DNA from: Streptomyces sp. NK15101
GTDB lineage: Bacteria; Actinomycetota; Actinomycetes; Streptomycetales; Streptomycetaceae
Direction: 5' to 3'
DNA: 64,000 nt
NCBI RefSeq assembly: GCF_020400725.1
Contig: NZ_JAINVG010000028.1
Location: 1 to 64,000 of the forward strand
The position numbers and the translations under genes were made by a program. Below, piece by piece: positions 15,537-26,509 of the stretch. Every line of letters begins with the position of its first letter. The stretch's first letter is position 1. The notes beneath the pieces are model-generated. The model did not search any database. It worked only from the letters and a program-made list of their open reading frames with translations, and was not told the DNA's origin.

Positions 15537-15905
15537 TCAGACGCGCGGCGCGATCACCACCGCCGTGCCGTACGCACAGACCTCCGTGCCCACGTCCGCC
15601 GCTTCCGTCACGTCGAAGCGGAACATGAGCACGGCGTTCGCGCCGCGCGCCTTCGCCTGCTCCACCAGGCGCTCCATCGCCTGGTTGCGGGTCTGCACCA
15701 GGGTCTTCGTCAGGCCCTTCAGCTCACCGCCGATCATCGACTTCAGCCCCGCACCGATCTGACTGCCCAGGTGGCGGGACCGGACCGTGAGCCCGAAGAC
15801 CTCACCGATCACCTGCCGGACCTCGAACCCCGGCACGTCGTTCGTCGTCACGACCAGCACGTCGGGATGCGGCCCCTGACCGCCTCCGTACTCCTCGATG
15901 CCCAT
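15537..15905 (-). CDS. YbjQ/UPF0145 family protein
   Basis: 122 residues, MGIEEYGGGQGPHPDVLVVTTNDVPGFEVRQVIGEVFGLTVRSRH..., with the family block RNQAMERLVEQAKARGANAVLMFRFDVTE. UPF0145 proteins form homopentamers and have no established function. ATG 15905 is preferred over 15911 because AGGAGG (rc of 15915-15920) is then 9 nt away instead of 3. Convergent with tipA. Confidence 0.85.
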   Translation of the reverse strand: MGIEEYGGGQGPHPDVLVVTTNDVPGFEVRQVIGEVFGLTVRSRHLGSQIGAGLKSMIGGELKGLTKTLVQTRNQAMERLVEQAKARGANAVLMFRFDVTEAADVGTEVCAYGTAVVIAPRV

Positions 15906-16056
15906 CGGCATGCACCTCCTGACCCCCCAGCCTCGGGCCGGCGGGACCGCTCCGCATCCCGTGGGAGCCGGGTGGAACCGGGCGCCCGCGACCCGCGTTG
16001 ATAGCTTGGGGCCAGCCGTCCCCCAAGCCCCCACCGACCGCAGGAGCCCGGAACCC

Positions 16057-16758
16057 GTGAACACGCTTGCCCTCGGACCGAGCTGGCTGGACCCGGACTA
16101 TCTGATCCAGACCTTTGGTCTGATCGGTGTCCTGGTGATCGTCTTCGCCGAGTCCGGCCTCCTCATCGGGTTCTTCCTGCCCGGCGACTCGCTGCTCTTC
16201 ACCACCGGCCTGCTCGTCACCACGAACAAGCTCGACACCCCGCTGTGGCTGGTGTGCACCCTGGTGGTCGCCGCCGCCGTCATCGGCGACCAGGTCGGCT
16301 ACCTCTTCGGCCGCAAGGTCGGCCCCGCCCTCTTCAAGCGCCCCGACTCCAAGCTCTTCAAGCAGGAGAACGTCGAGAAGGCGCACGAGTTCTTCGAGAA
16401 GCACGGCCCGAAGTCGCTGATCCTGGCCCGCTTCGTGCCCATCGTCCGCACGTTCACGCCGATCATCGCCGGCGTGAGCCGGATGAACTACCGCTCGTTC
16501 ATCATCTTCAACCTCATCGGAGGCGTGCTGTGGGGCGCGGGCGTGACCCTGCTCGGCGCCTCCCTCGGCAAGGTCGAGTTCGTCCACAAGCACATCGAGC
16601 TGATCCTCGTCGGGATCGTCCTGATCTCCGTGATCCCGGTCGCGATCGAGCTCCTCCGCGCCCGCGCCCAGTCGAAGAAGAACCCGCCCCGCAGCGACCA
16701 CGACGCCCCCGGCACCCCGAACCCGCCGGGCTCCCGCGGCCGCCACGCCAAGCGGTAG
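16057..16758 (+). CDS. DedA family membrane protein
   Basis: 233 residues, GTG start 16057. The DedA/SNARE-associated pattern is VFAESGLLIGFFLPGDSLLFTTGLL (16-48), GDQVGYLFGRKVG and the motif ARFVPIVRTFTPIIAGVSRMNYRSF with the essential arginines, followed by C-terminal helices GGVLWGAGVTLLGASLG and ILVGIVLISVIPVAIEL. Members act in membrane potential homeostasis and undecaprenyl-phosphate or phospholipid flipping. The C-tail is basic and Pro-rich. Convergent with the ThrE-like gene 8 bp away. Confidence 0.9.
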   Translation: MNTLALGPSWLDPDYLIQTFGLIGVLVIVFAESGLLIGFFLPGDSLLFTTGLLVTTNKLDTPLWLVCTLVVAAAVIGDQVGYLFGRKVGPALFKRPDSKLFKQENVEKAHEFFEKHGPKSLILARFVPIVRTFTPIIAGVSRMNYRSFIIFNLIGGVLWGAGVTLLGASLGKVEFVHKHIELILVGIVLISVIPVAIELLRARAQSKKNPPRSDHDAPGTPNPPGSRGRHAKR

Positions 16759-16766
16759 GACCGAAG

Positions 16767-18419
16767 CTAGAAGCCCCGGGTGCGCTTCGCCGCGCGCCGT
16801 GCCGCCGCCGCGCCCGGGGCCTGCATGAAGAGACGGGCCAGCTCGCTTCCCAGGTTCACGCCGATCGCGATCGCCAGGGCGAGCGCCGCCGCCTTCGCGA
16901 GCGAGGCGAAACCCTGGTCCAGATTGTGCTGGGCGATCGCCAGCACCCCGAAGTACGTCGCCGAACCGGGCAGCAGCGGCCCGATCGCCGCCGTCACGTA
17001 CGGCAGCGACGAAGTGTGGTGATAGCGGGCGATCAGCTGCCCGAAGAGACCCACCAGGCCGGCCGCCACCGCCGTCGCCATCACCGCCGAGCCCTCGGCG
17101 GTCACCGCGATCGACGCGTAGACCACCCACGCCACCCCGCCGTTCAGCGTCGCGAAGAGCACCGTCGCCCGCGACTGCTGCAGCAGGATCGCGAAGGTCG
17201 CGCACAGCACCATCGACGCCAGGATCTGCACCACCGGCCGCTCCACCGGCCGCAGCACCCCCTCCGGATTCAGCTGGGCGTCGAACTGCACCGCCACGTA
17301 CAGCACCGACAGCACGCCCACCACGATCGCGACGAAGAAGTACGCGACCTCCAGCAGCCGGGCCGAAGCCGTGATGTAGAAACCGGTCAGACCGTCCTGC
17401 ACGGCCGCGACCAGCGCCCGCCCCGGAATCAGCGCGAACAGCCCACCGGTGATCACCGCCGACGGACGCAGGTCCGCGTGCAGCAGCGTCAGCAGCACCC
17501 CCATCGCCGCCGGCGGCATCGCCGCCACCAGGAACTGGTAGAACTCCGGCATCCCGCGCCCCGCGAACAGCCACGCCAGCCGGTCGCCGAGGACCGCGCC
17601 GAGCGCCGCCACGAAGAAGACCGTCGGACCGCCGCCGAGCAGCACCGAGGCCGCGCCCGCCAGCACGCCCGCCGCCGCCGTCAGGACCCACCCCGGATAC
17701 GGGTGCCGGTTCCGCCGGATCTCCGCGAGCCGCCGGTACGCCTCCTCGGGCGTCACCTCGTGCGCCCGCGCGTTGATGTCCGCGAGCAGCTGGTAGACGG
17801 CCGCCAGCCGCGTGTAGTCCGTGCCCCGCCGACGTACCGTCCGGTTCGCCGTGACCGGGTCGTCCACCAGCGAGGGCTGGTAGGTGACGGACAGCAGCGT
17901 GAAGGTGACCGTCGGCTCCACCCGGTCCAGACCGTACGAGCGGCAGATCGCGAACATCGCCGCCTCGACGTCCTCCGCACCCTCCCCGCCCGCCAGCAGC
18001 AGCTCACCGATGCGCAGGGTCAGGTCGAGCACGCGCGGCACCGACGGCCCGGCCTCGTCCTCCTTGCGCGGCGCCTCCGGCACCGGCCGCTCGCCCACCG
18101 GAAGCCGCAGCATCGTCCGCATCCGGTCCTGCCACGGCGCGTCCTGCGAGAGCCGCACCAGCGGCACCCCGTACGCCGGAGTGAAGGCGGGCGGCGAGTC
18201 CTTCACCGAGTACGTGGCCGGCGGGGCGAACGCCGAACCCTCCGGCTCCTGCGGCGGCTCCGGCACCAGACCGGGCGGAAGGGCGAACTCCGAGGTCGCG
18301 TGCTCCTCCTCGGCCGATGCGGGCTGCTCCACCCCCGCCGGCGGCACGAACGCGCTCCGCGCCTCGTCCGACTGCGGCTTCCGGTCCTCAGGAGCACCGT
18401 CCTCCGGCTCCGCCACCAC
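16767..18419 (-). CDS. Threonine/serine exporter family protein (ThrE-like)
   Basis: About 550 residues. A disordered acidic/Pro-rich N-terminus is followed by the ThrE domain (about 150-290: LRIGELLLAGGEGAEDVEAAMFAICRSYGLDRVEPTVTFT, then helices from GWVLTAAAGVLAGAASVLL) and the ThrE_2 half (about 395-530). Corynebacterium ThrE exports threonine and serine, with the N-terminal region as a protease-like or gating part. Start: a GTG pair at 18416/18419 is chosen because the upstream in-frame GTG at 18515 would run through the pyrophosphatase gene's terminator hairpin. Ten or so membrane helices. Confidence 0.8.
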   Translation of the reverse strand: MVAEPEDGAPEDRKPQSDEARSAFVPPAGVEQPASAEEEHATSEFALPPGLVPEPPQEPEGSAFAPPATYSVKDSPPAFTPAYGVPLVRLSQDAPWQDRMRTMLRLPVGERPVPEAPRKEDEAGPSVPRVLDLTLRIGELLLAGGEGAEDVEAAMFAICRSYGLDRVEPTVTFTLLSVTYQPSLVDDPVTANRTVRRRGTDYTRLAAVYQLLADINARAHEVTPEEAYRRLAEIRRNRHPYPGWVLTAAAGVLAGAASVLLGGGPTVFFVAALGAVLGDRLAWLFAGRGMPEFYQFLVAAMPPAAMGVLLTLLHADLRPSAVITGGLFALIPGRALVAAVQDGLTGFYITASARLLEVAYFFVAIVVGVLSVLYVAVQFDAQLNPEGVLRPVERPVVQILASMVLCATFAILLQQSRATVLFATLNGGVAWVVYASIAVTAEGSAVMATAVAAGLVGLFGQLIARYHHTSSLPYVTAAIGPLLPGSATYFGVLAIAQHNLDQGFASLAKAAALALAIAIGVNLGSELARLFMQAPGAAAARRAAKRTRGF

Positions 18420-18480
18420 TCTCTCCGCCTCATCCCCGGGGAATCCTGGATTCCAGTATGAAGGTGCGACGGACACGCGA

Positions 18481-18512
18481 AAGGCGGTGCGCCCCAAGAG
18501 GCGCACCGCCTT
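18481..18512. terminator. Hairpin terminator of ppa
   Basis: A perfect 13-bp stem (18481-18493 with 18500-18512) and 6-nt loop just after the ppa stop codon on the minus strand. Confidence 0.85.
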
Positions 18513-18535
18513 CACGTCAACCCGGAATCAGAGGC

Positions 18536-19027
18536 TCAGTGGCCGCCCTGCTCCTTGGCGCGCGCGAACGACTTCTCGATCTCGGCCTCGGCCTCGGCGC
18601 GACCGACCCAGTCCGCACCCTCGACCGACTTGCCCGGCTCCAGGTCCTTGTAGACCTCGAAGAAGTGCTGGATCTCCAGGCGGTCGAACTCCGCCACGTG
18701 GTGGATGTCCCGCAGGTGCTCCATGCGCGGGTCCGTCGCCGGCACGCACAGCAGCTTGTCGTCGCCGCCGGCCTCGTCCGTCATGCGGAACATGCCGATG
18801 GCGCGGCACTTGATCAGGCAGCCCGGGAAGGTGGGCTCGTCCAGGATCACCAGCGCGTCCAGCGGGTCGCCGTCCTCACCCAGGGTGTTCTCGACGTAGC
18901 CGTAGTCCGTCGGGTAGGCCGTCGACGTGAAGAGACGACGGTCCAGGCGGATGCGACCGGTCTCGTGGTCGACCTCGTACTTGTTCCGCGATCCCTTGGG
19001 GATCTCGATGAGAACGTCGAACTCCAC
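18536..19027 (-). CDS. ppa: Inorganic pyrophosphatase
   Basis: 163 residues, GTG start (MEFDVLIEIPKGSRNKYEVDHETGRIRLDR). Family I soluble pyrophosphatase: the signature DGDPLDALVILDE (metal-binding aspartates), YPTDYGYVENTLGEDG and the C-terminal HFFEVYKDLEPGK are all present. It hydrolyses PPi to drive biosynthetic reactions, in the cytosol. Divergent from the PBP4-type gene. Followed by its own hairpin terminator. Confidence 0.97.
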   Translation of the reverse strand: MEFDVLIEIPKGSRNKYEVDHETGRIRLDRRLFTSTAYPTDYGYVENTLGEDGDPLDALVILDEPTFPGCLIKCRAIGMFRMTDEAGGDDKLLCVPATDPRMEHLRDIHHVAEFDRLEIQHFFEVYKDLEPGKSVEGADWVGRAEAEAEIEKSFARAKEQGGH

Positions 19028-19129
19028 GGGTGGCTCCTCCTGAATCAACACAAGTGAATGCTCGCGACGACGCGCGGTGATTAAGTGTCCCTCACGCACG
19101 TGTGTGATCGCGAAAGGGGCTGGTCAGCA

Positions 19130-20524
19130 ATGCCGGAGCCGAGGACGTGGCAGCTCACGGCGGGCTCCGCCGCCCTCGGTCTCGTCCTGGCCGCCGCGGC
19201 GGTGACCGCGGCCGGACCATGGGACGGAGGCCAGCGTACGGCCGAGCGGGCCCGCGCCGCCGCCCCCACGACGGGTGGCGCGCATCACGCCCCGCCCCCC
19301 GCGCCCGTCGCCCCCCGCCGCCCCGCACCCGCCCCCAGCGCCCCCGGCGTCCTCACCTCCCTGCACGCCCCCACCGCCGGACGCCACGCCGACCTCGCCG
19401 CCGCCCTCGTCCCGCTCCTCGCCGACCCCGGCCTCGGCTCGCTCCGCACCGCCTCCGTCGTCGACACCGCCACCGGGAAGCAGCTGTACGGCGAAGGCGC
19501 CACCACCCCCATGACACCCGCCTCCACCGTCAAGATCGCCACCACCGCGGCCGCACTCTCCGCCCTCGGCCCCGACCACCGCATCCCCACCACCGTCACC
19601 GCCGCCCCCGACGGCAAGAGCGTCACCCTCACCGGCGGCGGCGACCCCACCCTCGACCCGCCCCGCCTCAAGGCCCTCGCCGCCGACACCGCCCGCGCCC
19701 TCAAGACCCGCGGCCACACCTCCGTACGCCTCGCCTACGACACGCACCTCTACCGGGGCCCCGAACTCCACCCCATCGGCCCCAACGAGAACATCGCCCC
19801 CGTCGTCGCCCTCATGACCCGCGAAGGCCGCCTCGACGACAGCACCAGCGGCCCCGCCCCCCGCACCGCCGACCCCGCCGGCGACACCGCCACCGCCTTC
19901 GCGGAACTCCTCACCGAAGCCGGCATCACGATCACCGGGAACCCCGCCCCCGGAACCACCCCCCGAGCCGCCCCCCTCGCCCGCACCGAATCAGCCCCCC
20001 TCGCCGACCTCGTCGAGCACACCCTCACCCACAGCGACAACGACCTCGCCGAGGCCCTCGCCCGCCAGACCGCCCTCGCCCACGGGCAGCCCGCCAGCTT
20101 CCAGGGCGCCGAAAAGGCCGTGCACGACGAGCTCGCCCGACTCCGCCTCCCCCTCGCCGGCGCCCGCTTCGCCGACGGCAGCGGACTCGACCGCCGCGAC
20201 CGCGTCTCCGCAGCCCTCCTCACCGGCCTCCTCACCCGAGCGGCCGACCCCCCCCGCCCCGCCCTGCGCCCCCTCCTCACCGGACTCCCCGTCGGCGGCT
20301 TCACCGGCACCCTCGCCGGCCGCTTCGACACCGCCCCCGCCGGCGCCGGACTCGTCCGGGCCAAGACCGGCACCCTCACCGGCGTCAACACACTCGCCGG
20401 AACCGTCGTCACCCCCGACGGACGCCTCCTCGCCTTCGCGTTCCTCGCCGGCCGCACCCCCTCCCCGGACCAGGCCCAGCCCGCCCTGGACCGGCTCTCC
20501 GCCGCCCTCGCCGGCCAGAAGTGA
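19130..20524 (+). CDS. dacB: D-alanyl-D-alanine carboxypeptidase/endopeptidase (PBP4, peptidase S13)
   Basis: 464 residues. An uncleaved or cleavable hydrophobic N-terminus (8-30), then an Ala/Pro-rich linker to about 75. The penicillin-binding triad is complete: SxxK STVK 132-135, SDN 302-304, KTG 412-414. Trims peptidoglycan peptides on the outside of the membrane. The region between STVK and SDN is shorter than in E. coli PBP4. ATG 19130 begins the hydrophobic segment. Followed 82 bp later by a zincin gene, an arrangement conserved near tilS-hpt-ftsH. Confidence 0.93.
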   Translation: MPEPRTWQLTAGSAALGLVLAAAAVTAAGPWDGGQRTAERARAAAPTTGGAHHAPPPAPVAPRRPAPAPSAPGVLTSLHAPTAGRHADLAAALVPLLADPGLGSLRTASVVDTATGKQLYGEGATTPMTPASTVKIATTAAALSALGPDHRIPTTVTAAPDGKSVTLTGGGDPTLDPPRLKALAADTARALKTRGHTSVRLAYDTHLYRGPELHPIGPNENIAPVVALMTREGRLDDSTSGPAPRTADPAGDTATAFAELLTEAGITITGNPAPGTTPRAAPLARTESAPLADLVEHTLTHSDNDLAEALARQTALAHGQPASFQGAEKAVHDELARLRLPLAGARFADGSGLDRRDRVSAALLTGLLTRAADPPRPALRPLLTGLPVGGFTGTLAGRFDTAPAGAGLVRAKTGTLTGVNTLAGTVVTPDGRLLAFAFLAGRTPSPDQAQPALDRLSAALAGQK

Positions 20525-20606
20525 CCACCACCCCATCCGTCCCCCACCCGTGTCCGAACGGCACCGAACCCTGACCGAACAGGCGCCGAACCCGTACGGT
20601 TGACGC

Positions 20607-21755
20607 ATGACGAGCATCGGTGGCGCAGGCACATCCGGGATGGTCGACTGGAACCTCGCGGTCGCGACCGCGACCCGCCTCGTGCGGCCCGGACCCGAAG
20701 TCAGCCGCGACGAGGCCCGCGAGGTCGTCGCCGAACTCCGCAGGCACGCCAAAGCCTCCGAAGAACACGTCCGCGCCTACACCCGCATGATCCCCGAGGA
20801 CGCCGAAGCCCGGACCATCGCCGACACCCCCGTCCTCGTCGTCGACCGCGTCGGCTGGATCAAGGCCAACGTCGCCGGCTTCCGCGAACTCCTCACCCCC
20901 CTCCTCGGCAAGATGCAGGAACGCCGCTCCGCCACCCCCGGCAGCGCCGTCCTCGGCGCCGTCGGCGGCAAGGTCACCGGCGTCGAGCTCGGCATGCTCC
21001 TGTCCTTCCTCGCCTCCCGCATCCTCGGCCAGTACGAGACCTTCGCCCCCGCCACCCGCGACCTCCCCGCCGGCGAGAACGGCGGCGGACGCCTCCTCCT
21101 CGTCGCCCCCAACATCGTCCACGTCGAACGCGAACTCGACGTCTCCCCCCACGACTTCCGCCTCTGGGTCTGCCTCCACGAAGAGACCCACCGCACCCAG
21201 TTCACCGCCGTCCCCTGGCTGCGCGACCACCTCCAGGGCGAAATCCAGTCGTTCCTCGCCGCCACCGACGTCGACCCCGGCACCGTGGTCGAACGCCTCC
21301 GCGAAGCCGTCCAGACCCTCGCCGGCGGCCGCCCCGAAGGCGAGGAGGGCGAACCCTCCCCCTCCCTCGTCGAACTCGTCCAGACCCCCGAACAGCGCGA
21401 GATCCTCGGCCGCCTCACCGCCGTCATGTCGCTCCTCGAAGGCCACGCCGACTACGTCATGGACGGCGTCGGACCCCAGGTCGTCCCCTCCGTCGCCGAG
21501 ATCCGCGAGAAGTTCCAGGCCCGCCGCGCCCGCGGCGCCTCCCGCCTCGACCTCGCCCTGCGCAGGCTCCTCGGCCTCGACGCCAAACTCCGCCAGTACC
21601 GCGACGGCGAACGCTTCGTCCGCGCCGTCGTCGACCAGGTCGGCATGGAAGGCTTCAACCGCGTGTGGACCTCACCCAACACACTCCCCACCAAGGCCGA
21701 GATCGCGGACCCCGCCGACTGGATCGCGAGGGTGCACCGTAAAGCAGACTCCTGA
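20607..21755 (+). CDS. Zinc-dependent metalloprotease of the zincin_2 (DUF2342) family
   Basis: 382 residues. The zincin motif HEETH lies at 191-195, with a downstream SLLEGHADYVMDGVG that likely supplies the third ligand and active-site helix. The family is sometimes labelled 'coenzyme F420 biosynthesis associated', but no substrate is established. No signal peptide is seen, so it is probably cytosolic. Located between dacB and tilS, as is usual in actinobacteria. ATG 20607. Confidence 0.85.
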   Translation: MTSIGGAGTSGMVDWNLAVATATRLVRPGPEVSRDEAREVVAELRRHAKASEEHVRAYTRMIPEDAEARTIADTPVLVVDRVGWIKANVAGFRELLTPLLGKMQERRSATPGSAVLGAVGGKVTGVELGMLLSFLASRILGQYETFAPATRDLPAGENGGGRLLLVAPNIVHVERELDVSPHDFRLWVCLHEETHRTQFTAVPWLRDHLQGEIQSFLAATDVDPGTVVERLREAVQTLAGGRPEGEEGEPSPSLVELVQTPEQREILGRLTAVMSLLEGHADYVMDGVGPQVVPSVAEIREKFQARRARGASRLDLALRRLLGLDAKLRQYRDGERFVRAVVDQVGMEGFNRVWTSPNTLPTKAEIADPADWIARVHRKADS

Positions 21756-21963
21756 GACAGGAGCGGCACACGACACGGGGACACATGAGAACACCCCACC
21801 AATCACCCATCCGAGGGACCCTGACCATGGGGTGAGGCGTGCAATGCTCGGGTAACGGGCGTGTTTCTGTCACCATCGACGCACTCTGAGTGACCGAACC
21901 CCCCTTTCCGACCGTTAAGACTCCGACCGAGGCACCCCACCCCATTCACGAAGGGCACCGGAC

Positions 21964-22962
21964 ATGGGTCCCCATCCTGCGGTCGCGGCGATACGCCTGG
22001 CGGTCCGCCGCGTACTCCACGACGTCCTCACCGACCACACCACCGGCGACGAACCGCTCGTGCTCGTCGCCTGCTCCGGCGGCGCCGACTCCATGGCGCT
22101 CGCCTCCGCCCTCGCCTTCGAGGCCCGCAAACTCCCCGTACGCGCCGGCGGCATCACCGTCGACCACGGCCTCCAGGACGGCTCCGACACCCGAGCCGCC
22201 GAGGTCGCCGGACGCATGACCGCCCTCGGCCTCACCCCCGCCGAAGCCGTCGCCGTCACCGTCGGCCGCGAAGGAGGACCCGAAGCCGCCGCCCGCGACG
22301 CCCGGTACGCCGCCCTCGACGCCGCGGCCGAACGCCACGGCGCCACCGCCGTCCTCCTCGGCCACACCCGCGACGACCAAGCCGAAACCGTCCTCCTCGG
22401 CCTCGCCCGCGGCTCCGGCATCCGCTCCCTCTCCGGCATGGCCGCCGTCTCCGGCACCTCCGGCCGCTACCGGCGCCCCTTCCTCCAGCTCGACCGCCAA
22501 ACCGTCCGCAAGGCCTGCATCGCCCAAGAACTCGCCGTCTGGGACGACCCCCACAACAGCGACCCCGCCTACACCCGCTCCCGACTCCGCCACGAAGGCC
22601 TCCCCGCCCTCGAGAAGGCCCTCGGAAAAGGCGTCGTCGAAGCCCTCGCCCGAACGGCCCAGCTCTCCCGCGACGACGCCGACGCCCTCGACACCTGGGC
22701 CGCCGACGCCGAGACCGCCGTACGCGACGAGGCGGGCGCCCTCGAATGCGCCAAACTCTTCGGGCTGCCCCCCGCCGTACGCCGCCGAGTCCTGCGCCGC
22801 GCCGTCATCGCGGAGGGCGCCCCCGCCGGCTCCCTCTTCGCCCGCCACATCGAAGAAGTCGACCGGCTCATCACCGGATGGCGCGGCCAGGGAGCCATCA
22901 ACCTGCCCGGCCGAGTCGAAGCCCGCCGCCAGGGTGGCAGACTGGTCATCCGGCAAGGCTGA
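21964..22962 (+). CDS. tilS: tRNA(Ile)-lysidine synthetase
   Basis: 332 residues. The PP-loop SGGADS at 38-43 and LGHTRDDQAETVLLGLARGSGIRSLSGM are diagnostic of TilS, which ligates lysine to C34 of the AUA-reading tRNA-Ile using ATP. The C-terminal substrate-binding domain is short, as in actinobacteria. Upstream of hpt with a 26-bp gap; a 208-bp region before it carries the promoter. Confidence 0.95.
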   Translation: MGPHPAVAAIRLAVRRVLHDVLTDHTTGDEPLVLVACSGGADSMALASALAFEARKLPVRAGGITVDHGLQDGSDTRAAEVAGRMTALGLTPAEAVAVTVGREGGPEAAARDARYAALDAAAERHGATAVLLGHTRDDQAETVLLGLARGSGIRSLSGMAAVSGTSGRYRRPFLQLDRQTVRKACIAQELAVWDDPHNSDPAYTRSRLRHEGLPALEKALGKGVVEALARTAQLSRDDADALDTWAADAETAVRDEAGALECAKLFGLPPAVRRRVLRRAVIAEGAPAGSLFARHIEEVDRLITGWRGQGAINLPGRVEARRQGGRLVIRQG

Positions 22963-22988
22963 CGCACGCTGCAACGAAAGTGACCCGG

Positions 22989-23543
22989 GTGAACGAGAAG
23001 GACATGGGCACCGACCTCCAGTCGGTGCTCATCACCAAGGAAGAGATCGACGCCAAGCTGGCAGAGCTGGCCGCGAAGATCGACGCGGAATACGCGGGCA
23101 AGGACCTGCTCATCATCGGCGTCCTCAAGGGCGCGGTGATGGTGATGGCGGATCTGGCTCGCGCCCTTTCCACCCCCGTCACCATGGACTGGATGGCCGT
23201 CTCCTCCTACGGCGCCGGCACCCAGTCCTCGGGCGTCGTCCGCATCCTCAAGGACCTCGACACCGACATCAAGGGCAAGCACGTCCTGATCGTCGAGGAC
23301 ATCATCGACTCCGGCCTGACCCTGTCCTGGCTGCTGTCGAACCTCGGCTCGCGCGAGCCCGCCTCCCTCGAGGTGTGCACCCTGCTGCGCAAGCCCGAAG
23401 CCGCCAAGGTCGCCATCGACGTCAAGTGGATCGGCTTCGACATCCCCAACGAGTTCGTCGTCGGCTACGGCCTCGACTACGCCGAGAAGTACCGGAACCT
23501 CCCCTTCGTCGGCACGCTCGCCCCGCACGTCTACGGCGGCTGA
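22989..23543 (+). CDS. hpt: Hypoxanthine phosphoribosyltransferase
   Basis: 184 residues, GTG 22989 (an internal ATG at 23004 is the alternative). The PRPP-binding loop VLIVEDIIDSGLTLSWLL, LLIIGVLKGAVMVMADLAR and the C-terminal WIGFDIPNEFVVGYGLDYAEKYRNLPFVGTL define the family. It salvages hypoxanthine/guanine to IMP/GMP. Co-oriented with tilS, and separated from ftsH by a hairpin. Confidence 0.96.
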   Translation: MNEKDMGTDLQSVLITKEEIDAKLAELAAKIDAEYAGKDLLIIGVLKGAVMVMADLARALSTPVTMDWMAVSSYGAGTQSSGVVRILKDLDTDIKGKHVLIVEDIIDSGLTLSWLLSNLGSREPASLEVCTLLRKPEAAKVAIDVKWIGFDIPNEFVVGYGLDYAEKYRNLPFVGTLAPHVYGG

Positions 23544-23568
23544 GTACCCGGCCGTACCGGGAACCCGC

Positions 23569-23603
23569 ACCGCCTTCCCTCCGTTGAACCATGGGAAGGC
23601 GGT
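23569..23603 (+). terminator. Hairpin after hpt
   Basis: ACCGCCTTCCC pairs exactly with GGGAAGGCGGT (23569-23579 / 23593-23603, 13-nt loop). Placed 26 bp after the hpt stop, ahead of the ftsH promoter; likely separates the two transcripts. Confidence 0.6.
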
Positions 23604-23714
23604 CGCGGGCGACGATGCTGAGGTACCGTCCGAAGAACAGCTTTTTCACACTGCAGCTCTCACAGCAGCATTTTCCTACGGGCAGGAGGGACGGGGCGTA
23701 CTCGCTCCGTATGG

Positions 23715-25733
<2,019 letters not shown>

Positions 25734-25756
25734 CCGCCCCGGCACCCCGGAATGGA

Positions 25757-25796
25757 AGCCGCGCCCCCACAGGTTCTAGCCTGTGGGGGCGCGGCT
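25757..25796 (+). terminator. Strong hairpin terminator after ftsH
   Basis: A perfect 17-bp stem (25757-25773 with 25780-25796), 6-nt loop, followed by ATTTC. It sits between ftsH and folE, so folE has its own promoter or relies on read-through. Confidence 0.9.
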
Positions 25797-25834
25797 ATTT
25801 CGCGCGCACACAGTCAGACGGAACGAGGCACAGG

Positions 25835-26440
25835 ATGACCGACCCGGTGACGCTGGACGGCGAGGGCACGATCGGCGAGTTCGACGAGAAGCGCGCCGAG
25901 AATGCCGTACGGGAGCTCCTCATCGCGGTCGGCGAGGATCCGGACCGCGAGGGTTTGCAGCAGACGCCCGCACGCGTTGCACGTGCATATAGGGAATTGC
26001 TGGCAGGTATGCGCCAGGAGCCTGAGGATGTCCTGACCACGACTTTTGACCTCGGGCATGACGAAATGGTCCTCGTGAAGGACATCGAACTCGTTAGCTT
26101 CTGCGAACATCATTTGCTCCCGTTCCATGGCGTGGCCCATGTGGGCTACATCCCTGCGGAAAGCGGCAAGATCACGGGGCTCTCGAAACTGGCCCGCCTG
26201 GTCGACGTGTTCGCGCGGCGCCCGCAGGTCCAGGAGCGCCTGACGACCCAGATCGCCGATTCGCTGATGAAGATCCTCGAGGCCCGAGGCGCGATCGTCG
26301 TGATCGAGGCCGAGCACATGTGCATGTCGCTCCGCGGCATCCGCAAGCCGGGCGCGAAGACGACGACCTCGGCGGTACGAGGTCAACTTCGTGACGCTAC
26401 TACACGTGCTGAGGCCATGTCCCTGATATTGGCCCGCTAG
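25835..26440 (+). CDS. folE: GTP cyclohydrolase I
   Basis: 201 residues. Converts GTP to dihydroneopterin triphosphate, the first folate step. Zinc ligands are Cys90 and His93 in FCEHHLLPFHG and Cys163 in EHMCMSLRG. The catalytic and allosteric core is complete. Odd: codons about 40-110 and the last 15 use many A/T-ending codons rare elsewhere in the window (runs such as GTT GCA CGT GCA TAT AGG GAA TTG, and ACT ACA CGT GCT), giving a local GC drop. The rest of the folate genes lie on the other strand beyond the intein-like gene. Confidence 0.97.
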   Translation: MTDPVTLDGEGTIGEFDEKRAENAVRELLIAVGEDPDREGLQQTPARVARAYRELLAGMRQEPEDVLTTTFDLGHDEMVLVKDIELVSFCEHHLLPFHGVAHVGYIPAESGKITGLSKLARLVDVFARRPQVQERLTTQIADSLMKILEARGAIVVIEAEHMCMSLRGIRKPGAKTTTSAVRGQLRDATTRAEAMSLILAR

Positions 26441-26470
26441 TGGCGGACTGTCCGCCTTGCTCCATAGCGT

Positions 26471-26502
26471 CCTTGATCAGCGGAGTTCATCGCTGATCAA
26501 GG
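26471..26502 (+). terminator. Hairpin between folE and the intein-like gene
   Basis: CCTTGATCAGCG pairs exactly with CGCTGATCAAGG (26471-26482 / 26491-26502, 8-nt loop). It ends 7 nt before the start codon of the next gene, overlapping the GGGGGCGG ribosome site, so it could terminate folE transcripts and mask translation of the downstream gene. Confidence 0.65.
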
Positions 26503-26509
26503 GGGCGGT

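Noticed and set aside
18419..18515. Upstream GTG start (18515) for the ThrE-like exporter
   Set aside because: The extension would be translated through the ppa terminator hairpin at 18481-18512; the GTG pair at 18416/18419 is more plausible.
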